Translations under genes and position numbers: made by a program
NCBI GenBank assembly: GCA_947454135.1
Contig: CANGJI010000007.1
Span: 1 to 60,468, forward strand
Reading direction: 5' to 3'
DNA length: 60,468 bases
From: Sphingomonadaceae bacterium
Lineage (GTDB): Bacteria > Pseudomonadota > Alphaproteobacteria > Sphingomonadales > Sphingomonadaceae
Shown here: piece by piece, positions 55,023-60,468 of the stretch
Position numbering within the stretch: the first letter of the stretch is position 1
Layout: the number at the start of each line of letters is the position of its first letter
The notes under the pieces: model-generated
Databases searched by the model: none
Told to the model about the DNA's origin: nothing
Seen by the model: only the letters and a program-made list of their open reading frames with translations

Positions 55023-55457
55023 TCAGTGCGCGAAAACGATCCGGTAGGCGCGCCGGGTGAACTTCCACGCGCCATCGATGCGCTTCAGTTCATCGTCATA
55101 GCGCCCGGTCGTATGCACCCGCGCGCCGGTCTCCGGATCGTCATAGAGCTCGATGGTATAGGCAACCGCCTTCGCGCTATCCCCGTCCACCTCGATCGAG
55201 CCGGGCTGCATGAAATAGAGCATCGGTCTGGTGCAGCCATCGAGCCCGTAGTGCTTCATCGATTCCGACCAGGCCGCGACGATGGCAGCCTTGCCGTCGA
55301 ACCCGCCAAGATCGGGATATTCGGGCAGCTCCCAATAAGCGTCTTCCGCCCAGATGGAGCCCCATAGCTCGGGATCTCTGGTCATCACGCCGTGGGCGTG
55401 GGTGTCCATCAGCTCGCGAATGGCGAGGCGGTCTTCGGCAGGCCCGGTAAACGGCAT
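55023..55457 (-). CDS. NTF2-like (SnoaL-type) protein
   Basis: 144 residues. The N-terminal helix RLAIRELMDTHAHGVMTRD and the WAEDAYWELPE strand are typical of SnoaL_4/NTF2-like proteins (cone-shaped alpha+beta barrel), which act as dehydratases or isomerases of aromatic or steroid-like molecules, or as oxygenase beta subunits. It ends 12 bases before the downstream end of the oxygenase gene's start region: the oxygenase at 55470 is immediately upstream in the same operon. AAGGAGA precedes the start. Confidence 0.8.
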   Translation of the reverse strand: MPFTGPAEDRLAIRELMDTHAHGVMTRDPELWGSIWAEDAYWELPEYPDLGGFDGKAAIVAAWSESMKHYGLDGCTRPMLYFMQPGSIEVDGDSAKAVAYTIELYDDPETGARVHTTGRYDDELKRIDGAWKFTRRAYRIVFAH

Positions 55458-55469
55458 GGGTATCTCCTT

Positions 55470-56810
55470 CTAGCGGCGGCCTTCGAGCCAATCGTTCAGC
55501 ACTTCATGGAAGAAGCGCACGCGGGTTTCCTGCGCGGGCAGATAGGCATCCTCGTACCCGCGCGAATGCATTCCGGCCTGCATCGCCTCGGCCAGTTCCA
55601 TGTCCTGATAGACGATCTGCCCGGCGAGTTCGGGCACGCCCCGCCCACCATCGAAATCGCGGTGCTCGCAGGCAGCAACCTCGCGCAGCGGCTTCTCGCC
55701 GGCCATGATCGACTGGCAGGTTTCCTGCCCTTCGACCGGGAAGGCCATGCACCACAGATCGAAGAAGCACTTCTCCGGATCGTCCGGGTGCGGTTCGCTG
55801 CGAAAGAAGATCAGGTTGTCCGGCAGGAAGCTGATCGTCACGTTCGGGAAGATCACCGTGTGCGGGCTGTCGGTGATCTCCTCCTCGTCCATGTGCTCGT
55901 AGTGGAGATAGCCGCGCTCCTGCCACAGCCTGCGCTTGGCGGCCTTGAGATCGAGCCAGCCTTGCAGGGCGAAATCCTCGTAGGTGGCATAACTGGCCGG
56001 GTCGATATCCCACTGCCGCAGGATCGCGGCGAAAGGATGCTCGGTGCCTTCAGGCAAGCGGTCGCTCAACGAGGGGCGCATGGGCTGCACCGTCCGGCCA
56101 TGGCCGCGCGGCCACATCTCGTGACGGGCGGTATCGACATCCTGATCGATCCATGGCGGCACCTGCGGATGCGCGGTGCGGGTGTGGTAGCTTTCCGAGA
56201 AGTTGTCGGAAACAAACTTCCAGTTGGCGTTGATCGCGATGCGGTACCACGCGACGCGCACCGCCTTGTCCATCGGATAGTTCCGATAGAGCGCCGGCAT
56301 CGGCTCCAGATAGTCGAGCAGCGGTTCGGCCGCATCGTCCATCGTGTACCACACGAAGCCGCCCCAGGTGTCGCAGCGCAGCTCGCGCAGGGAGAGCTTG
56401 CCGCAGGGATCGCCTTGCGGAAAATCGTGGCCATCCTGCGCAAACTGCAGCACGCCGTCCTTGCCCCAGCGCCAGCCGTGATAGGGACAGATAATGGCCT
56501 CAAGTGAGGCGCTTGCCTGCACCATGCGCATGCCGCGGTGGCGGCAGGAATTGTAGAACGCGCGGATCGAGCCGTCATCCTGGCGGATGCAGATCACCGA
56601 TTCCTTCATGAAAGTATGGACGAGGAAGTCACCCGGCTCCGGGATTTCCGCGGTGCGCCCCGCGACATGCCAGATCCGGGTCCACAGCCGGTCCCATTCG
56701 CGTTCGGCAAACGCGCGCGAGAAGTACCGATCGCCGCGGATCGGATCGCCGCGCAGATGGGCGGCATCGCGCCCGTCCATTGGCGGCAGGACCGGACCTG
56801 TGTGGTTCAT
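55470..56810 (-). CDS. Rieske ring-hydroxylating oxygenase, alpha subunit
   Basis: 446 residues. Rieske motif CRHRGMRM...CPYHGWRW near 89-112; iron ligands in SDNFSESYHTRTAHP (H-x4-H). More distant from the other two oxygenases of the window and of the longer type usually paired with small partners. The NTF2-like gene 12 bases downstream could be a partner or act on the product. GGGAG lies before the start, and a CCGGCA/TGCCGG dyad lies about 93 bases upstream, matching one near the TonB receptor gene, which suggests shared TetR control. Confidence 0.88.
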   Translation of the reverse strand: MNHTGPVLPPMDGRDAAHLRGDPIRGDRYFSRAFAEREWDRLWTRIWHVAGRTAEIPEPGDFLVHTFMKESVICIRQDDGSIRAFYNSCRHRGMRMVQASASLEAIICPYHGWRWGKDGVLQFAQDGHDFPQGDPCGKLSLRELRCDTWGGFVWYTMDDAAEPLLDYLEPMPALYRNYPMDKAVRVAWYRIAINANWKFVSDNFSESYHTRTAHPQVPPWIDQDVDTARHEMWPRGHGRTVQPMRPSLSDRLPEGTEHPFAAILRQWDIDPASYATYEDFALQGWLDLKAAKRRLWQERGYLHYEHMDEEEITDSPHTVIFPNVTISFLPDNLIFFRSEPHPDDPEKCFFDLWCMAFPVEGQETCQSIMAGEKPLREVAACEHRDFDGGRGVPELAGQIVYQDMELAEAMQAGMHSRGYEDAYLPAQETRVRFFHEVLNDWLEGRR

Positions 56811-56902
56811 CGCTCAAGCTCCCGTTCGGCGAGGACGCCGCTTCGGGGGCCATCATGGCTGGCGCGTCGGCACAGCCGCTACTGGTACATTGGCTGGTAT
56901 TT

Positions 56903-56918
56903 CCGGCAATAGTGCCGG
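56903..56918. promoter_or_regulatory. Candidate TetR operator 2
   Basis: CCGGCA (56903-56908), spacer ATAG, TGCCGG (56913-56918). Same arms and spacer length as the longer palindrome at 57712-57731. It overlaps the approach to the TetR stop codon and stands upstream of the oxygenase gene on the minus strand. Confidence 0.5.
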
Positions 56919-56919
56919 T

Positions 56920-57585
56920 TTATTCCGCAGCAACCTTGGTCGCGTAGATCAGCCGCAGCACTTCGTCGGTCAGCTTGTGGAGCCGCTGCGCGCGCGCCTC
57001 GCCATAGACCGGTTGCTGGAGCAGAAGCCCCATGTGCATGACGCTGACGAGATCACTGGCCAGCTTCATCTGCTCCCACTGGTCGCGCCACTGCGGGAAC
57101 GATTCGATCATTTCGGCGATCCACACCTCGTCGTAGCGCCGTGCGACGGGACCGAAGAACTGGTCGAGCTCCTGGTCGGTGCGGGCCGCGACCGCGAGTT
57201 CGAGATAGGCGGAATACTCCCGCGTGTGCACGCTGCGCCAGTGCGCGGCTGCGGCGATCTCCAGCATCTCGGCCTCTGAGCTGCGCGCCAGGCTGGACAG
57301 ATAATCCTCCAGAAACAAGCGCATGCGGCCATAGAACACGTGTTCGACGACCGCCTCGACCAGATCCATGCGGGTCGCGAAATGGTGGTGCATCGCCCCG
57401 CGTGAGACACTGGTACGCTCTGCGACACCCTGCGTGGTGAGGCGCGAATATCCCCCTTCGACAAGGCAGTCGATCGCCGCCTCGACGAGGCGCAGGCGCG
57501 TGCGGGCGCTCTTCTGCTGCTGCCAACGGGCCGGCTCCTCGCCCAGTCCTGCAGGTCTCATCGCGCTAAGCATGCGCTTTTGCAT
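56920..57585 (-). CDS. TetR-family transcriptional regulator
   Basis: 221 residues. Helix-turn-helix LTTQGVAERTSVSRGAMHHHF (about residues 50-70), then a ligand-binding helical domain. Flanked by two matching palindromes, one at each end, so it likely controls the oxygenase operon downstream, the divergent TonB receptor and itself. Start at 57585 (MQKRML) chosen; ATG at 57573 is possible. Longer frames add no domain sequence. Confidence 0.88.
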   Translation of the reverse strand: MQKRMLSAMRPAGLGEEPARWQQQKSARTRLRLVEAAIDCLVEGGYSRLTTQGVAERTSVSRGAMHHHFATRMDLVEAVVEHVFYGRMRLFLEDYLSSLARSSEAEMLEIAAAAHWRSVHTREYSAYLELAVAARTDQELDQFFGPVARRYDEVWIAEMIESFPQWRDQWEQMKLASDLVSVMHMGLLLQQPVYGEARAQRLHKLTDEVLRLIYATKVAAE

Positions 57586-57623
57586 TGTCGATCCGGTCAC
57601 GATCCCACTTTTCCCATATATCC

Positions 57624-57656
57624 GCGCTTCGCCAAGCGATTTTGATCCCGAAGCGC
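57624..57656. promoter_or_regulatory. Inverted repeat upstream of the TetR gene
   Basis: GCGCTTCG (57624-57631) and CGAAGCGC (57649-57656): perfect 8-base arms separated by 17 bases, 39 bases upstream of the TetR start. The centre-to-centre distance of 25 bases would put both halves on nearly one helix face. Different sequence from the CCGGCA dyads, so another regulator may bind. Confidence 0.35.
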
Positions 57657-57711
57657 ACGTTTTCCCCCTGACCAAAGTTTCAGGTTCATGCACTCGCCAA
57701 ACCGGGCATAA

Positions 57712-57731
57712 AACCGGCATCAGTGCCGGTT
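57712..57731. promoter_or_regulatory. Candidate TetR operator 1
   Basis: AACCGGCA (57712-57719), spacer TCAG, TGCCGGTT (57724-57731): a perfect 8-base inverted repeat between the divergent TetR and TonB receptor genes, 95 bases before the receptor ATG. A partial extra half-site (ACCGGGCAT) lies just to its left at 57701-57709. Confidence 0.6.
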
Positions 57732-57826
57732 AATGATCGAATCGCCCGCGAGCGATGTCATGCCAGCCTGCAGCACGAAAAGCCGGAGCACCGGCCAAGA
57801 CGCGCTAATCATGGGGAGTAGGACAC

Positions 57827-60127
57827 ATGAGGACAAGAACAACAAGCCGTTGGCTCGCCGGCCTTTCGCTGCTGGCGCTGACCGCAACCCCCGCGCTGGC
57901 GCAGGAAGCCGCGCCGGCGAGCGATGCCGGAGCCGATAGCGGCATCCAGGAAATCGTCGTTACCGCCCAGAAGAAGGTCGAGAAGATCCAGTCCGTGCCG
58001 ATTTCGATCGCAGCGGTTGGTGGCGAGACGCTGGCGGCTTACAACGTGACCACGCTGCAGGCGCTGCAGGGCACCGTGCCCAACGTCCAGATCGACAACT
58101 TCGCCAACACCCCCAACAACGCGGTCTTCACGATCCGCGGCATCGGCGTGATCGAGCCCGATCCCTACGCCGGCAACACCGTGTCGATCGTGGTCGACGG
58201 CGTTCCGCAGTTCTTCTCGATGGGCGCGCTGCTCGATACCTACGACACAGGCCGCGTCGAAATCCTGCGCGGGCCGCAGGGCACGCTGTTCGGTGCGAAC
58301 ACGACGGGCGGCGTCGTCAATGTCATCACCAACCAGCCGACCGGTGAATTCGGCGGCAACATCCGCGCCACCTATGGCAACTGGAACCGCTTCGATGTGA
58401 GCGGCGCGATCGAGGCGCCGATCGTCAAGGACAAGCTGAGCATCAAGGTTTCGGGCATCCATACCGAGCGCAAGGGCTGGGTCACGAACGTCTGGAACGG
58501 CGAGGACATGGGCCGCAAGAACGTCAACGCCGTGCGCGGCCAGTTGCTCTACACGCCCAATTCGGACCTGAAGATCACGCTGCAGGGCGAAGTCGTCACC
58601 GCACGCAACGGCGCCCCGGTCGTGGTCAACGGCGGCCTTCCGGGCGAAGCCAACTACGTGCCGGCAGGCACCTACTGGAACGGCTCGGTTCTGCCGATGT
58701 ACACGAGCCCCTGCGCCGTGCCGAACGAGCCCTGCAAGGCGCCGGACCAGTACTTCTCGGGCAACAACGAAGTGCCCGACAAGTCGGACATGACGACCCG
58801 TTTCGGCATCGCGACGATCCAGTACAACAACACCCCGCTGGGCGACATCACCGCGATCACCGGCTACAAGAACTTCACCCTGTTCGAATACACCGACCAG
58901 GACGGCACCGCGAAGACCAACAACGCGACCCGCCGCCGCACGCACGGCTGGCAGTTCAGCCAGGAAATCCGCAGCGCCTTCAACGTGGGCGAAAGCTTCA
59001 ACGCGGTGGCTGGCCTGTTCTTCCTCAAGACGAACTACCACCACTACCAGATGTACCACCTCGATTTCGCCCTGCCCGGCCTGATCCAGTACAACGTCCA
59101 GGATCAGGGGACGAAGTCGTTCTCGGCCTTCCTGCAGACCTACACCAAGCTGGCCGAAGGGCTGAAGCTCTCGGCGGGCGTGCGCTACACGCATGACAGC
59201 ATCGATGCGCGCTCGACGCTCGATCTGGGCTTCGGCAGCGAAGCGCTGACCTCGCCGAACTGGGACAAGTTCGACGTGAAGTTCCCCGGCAGCCTCGATG
59301 TCGGCGGCAAGAAGAGCTGGAACAACGTAGGCTGGAAGCTCGGGCTCGATTACCAGATCGGCCAGAACCAGATGATCTACGCAAGCTGGGCGCGCGGCTT
59401 CAAGTCGGGCGGCTTCACGGGCCGCATCGGCGTCGCGGCAGACGGCGACACGCCCTATGGGCCGGAGAAGGTCGATACCTTCGAAGTGGGCCTCAAGGCA
59501 GACTTCCTCGACCGGCACCTGCGCGTGAACCTGGCGGCCTTCACCACCAACTACCGCGACATGCAGGTTGCGCAGATCTACTTCGATCCCAAGACCAACG
59601 TGCAGGGCAACCGCATCCTCAACGCCGCCGCCTCGCGCATCAAGGGCTTCGAGCTCGAGATGCAGGCGATCCCGGTCGAAGGTCTCACTCTGCGCGGCTC
59701 GCTCGCCTACCTCGATGCGAAGTACAAGGACTTCCTCTACTTCGATCCGGTAAGCGCGAACTATACCCAGCTCAAGGGTTACGACCTGCAGAACGCCCCG
59801 CGCTGGGCCTCGACGCTGGGCGCCAACTATACCTACAAGCTGGGCGGCGGATCGCGGATCGTGGCGGACGTAAGCTGGCTCTACACGGCGAAGAAGTTCT
59901 ACACCGCCGTGACCGACACGCCGCGCTCGACCGTGCAGCCGACCTACTACCTCGACGCGCTGCTCACCTTCTACGGTCCGGATGAGCGCTATTCGATCGG
60001 GCTGTGGGGCAAGAACCTCCTCGACAAGCGTTATATCTCAACGGTTTACGACTCGCCTGGCTACATGGGGCTGGTGGGCTATGCTCCGCCGCGCCAGTTC
60101 GGGGTGACCGCCGGCTACAAGTTCTGA
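57827..60127 (+). CDS. TonB-dependent outer-membrane receptor
   Basis: 766 residues. Signal peptide about 1-25 (ALTATPALAQ), TonB box EIVVTAQKK near 41, plug domain (VPISIAAVGGETL ... FTIRGIGV ... DTGRVEILRGPQGTLFGANTTGGVVN) and a C-terminal beta barrel ending in aromatic YKF. Imports large or scarce molecules across the outer membrane with TonB energy. Sphingomonads use many such receptors for aromatic and complex organic substrates; linkage with oxygenases and a TetR regulator supports import of the oxygenase substrate. GGGGAG precedes the ATG. Confidence 0.93.
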   Translation: MRTRTTSRWLAGLSLLALTATPALAQEAAPASDAGADSGIQEIVVTAQKKVEKIQSVPISIAAVGGETLAAYNVTTLQALQGTVPNVQIDNFANTPNNAVFTIRGIGVIEPDPYAGNTVSIVVDGVPQFFSMGALLDTYDTGRVEILRGPQGTLFGANTTGGVVNVITNQPTGEFGGNIRATYGNWNRFDVSGAIEAPIVKDKLSIKVSGIHTERKGWVTNVWNGEDMGRKNVNAVRGQLLYTPNSDLKITLQGEVVTARNGAPVVVNGGLPGEANYVPAGTYWNGSVLPMYTSPCAVPNEPCKAPDQYFSGNNEVPDKSDMTTRFGIATIQYNNTPLGDITAITGYKNFTLFEYTDQDGTAKTNNATRRRTHGWQFSQEIRSAFNVGESFNAVAGLFFLKTNYHHYQMYHLDFALPGLIQYNVQDQGTKSFSAFLQTYTKLAEGLKLSAGVRYTHDSIDARSTLDLGFGSEALTSPNWDKFDVKFPGSLDVGGKKSWNNVGWKLGLDYQIGQNQMIYASWARGFKSGGFTGRIGVAADGDTPYGPEKVDTFEVGLKADFLDRHLRVNLAAFTTNYRDMQVAQIYFDPKTNVQGNRILNAAASRIKGFELEMQAIPVEGLTLRGSLAYLDAKYKDFLYFDPVSANYTQLKGYDLQNAPRWASTLGANYTYKLGGGSRIVADVSWLYTAKKFYTAVTDTPRSTVQPTYYLDALLTFYGPDERYSIGLWGKNLLDKRYISTVYDSPGYMGLVGYAPPRQFGVTAGYKF

Positions 60128-60142
60128 AGCCCTCCTCCCTGA

Positions 60143-60198
60143 CCCCGGCTTGCGCCGTCTGCACCAGCGGCAGGCGGCGCAAGCCGGGGTACCTTTTT
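60143..60198 (+). terminator. Rho-independent terminator after the TonB receptor gene
   Basis: A perfect 15-base stem: left arm 60143-60157 (CCCCGGCTTGCGCCG), right arm 60175-60189, loop of 17 bases that itself can pair CTGC with GCAG, then TACC and five T (60194-60198). It lies 15 bases after the stop codon and just before the next gene on the same strand. Confidence 0.85.
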
Positions 60199-60212
60199 CA
60201 AGGGGAACACAA

Positions 60213-60468
60213 ATGGTTACCCCGCATGACCTGGCTGCCCGTCACCTGATCCTGAACGCGCTCGCGCGTCACAGCCGAGGCGTTGATCGCGGCGATGCAG
60301 CCCTGCTCGGCAGCGCCTATCACCCCGGCGCCACGGTCGATTACGGCTTCTTCAACGGACCCGCCGAGACACTGGTCGCCATTCTGGGCGAAGCGCAGAA
60401 GGCAGCGCCGCCAACGACGCATCGGACGTCCAACATCTGGATCAAGGTTTCGGGCGAGACCGCGATCA
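60213..60468 (+). CDS. NTF2-like (SnoaL-type) protein, 3' end outside the window
   Basis: First 85 residues visible. Pattern LAARHLILNALARHSRGVDRGDAAL and YHPGATVDYGFFNG is typical of SnoaL_4/NTF2-like proteins. AGGGGAA at 60201-60207 supports the ATG at 60213. It belongs to the same general family as 55023-55457 and may be part of the oxygenase pathway. The terminator just upstream suggests it has reduced read-through from, or a promoter separate from, the receptor gene. Confidence 0.75.
   Translation, partial: MVTPHDLAARHLILNALARHSRGVDRGDAALLGSAYHPGATVDYGFFNGPAETLVAILGEAQKAAPPTTHRTSNIWIKVSGETAI

Noticed and set aside
55023..55457. Oxygenase beta subunit
   Set aside because: The NTF2 fold is shared, but the protein is short (144 residues) and its sequence is SnoaL-like; the oxygenase may be alpha-only. 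Not fully excluded.
1..60468. CRISPR arrays, tRNA/rRNA genes, insertion sequences, integrase or attachment sites
   Set aside because: None could be recognised on reading the spacers and gene products.

Overview
The window is about 60 kb of gene-dense, high-GC DNA with no rRNA, tRNA, insertion sequence or CRISPR array that I can see, and no gene-free stretch above about 250 bases. Protein content (sphingomonad-style TonB receptor, several ring-hydroxylating oxygenases, DUF3240 in a metal RND operon, strong C/G third-position bias) suggests an alphaproteobacterium, most likely of the Sphingomonadales (Novosphingobium/Erythrobacter-like). The taxonomic placement is inference.

Left end (1-8742): the end of a trifunctional propionyl-CoA synthase, a full-length bifunctional malonyl-CoA reductase and an acetyl-CoA carboxylase alpha subunit lie on one strand. 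Together they encode most of the route acetyl-CoA -> malonyl-CoA -> 3-hydroxypropionate -> propionyl-CoA, the reductive arm of the 3-hydroxypropionate bicycle. No other bicycle genes are in the window. A cupin, a gene remnant and a PLP enzyme follow. At 10041-13655 there are a VOC protein and a benzoylformate decarboxylase on the minus strand, and an HSL-type esterase and a periplasmic 5-hydroxyisourate hydrolase on the plus strand.

13762-23206 is one long, tightly packed plus-strand operon for trimethylammonium compounds. It holds a 3-dehydrocarnitine cleavage enzyme (BKACE), carnitine dehydrogenase fused to a betainyl-CoA thioesterase, an NCS1 permease, a secreted alpha/beta hydrolase, a second betainyl-CoA-thioesterase-like protein, a CaiA-like acyl-CoA dehydrogenase, an ADP-forming CoA ligase and a CaiD-like carnitinyl-CoA dehydratase. 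Read together they form a plausible complete aerobic path gamma-butyrobetaine/crotonobetaine -> carnitine -> glycine betaine.

23203-28430 (minus strand) carries an MFS transporter, a class II aldolase, a POT-family transporter, a quinone-reductase-like protein and an SDR. Next comes a cytochrome bd cluster: cydABX (including a 38-residue CydX) on the minus strand, divergent from cydDC. 34529-42468 is a catabolic cluster of unknown substrate: TetR regulator, Rieske oxygenase, EthD protein, atypical crotonase, atypical SDR, D-aminoacylase-type amidohydrolase, MAPEG protein and acyl-CoA ligase, with a palindrome that may be the TetR site. An orphan HerA-like ATPase follows.

44189-51678 is a two-component system plus a heavy-metal RND efflux operon (adaptor, pump, DUF3240, outer-membrane factor). 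The same tandem hexamer, CGTCAG-N5-CGTCAG, lies upstream of both the regulator gene and the adaptor gene. The right end (51684-60468) holds an acyl-CoA carboxyltransferase, a Rieske ferredoxin, two more Rieske oxygenases, NTF2-like proteins, a TetR regulator with two matching palindromes, and a TonB receptor followed by a strong terminator.
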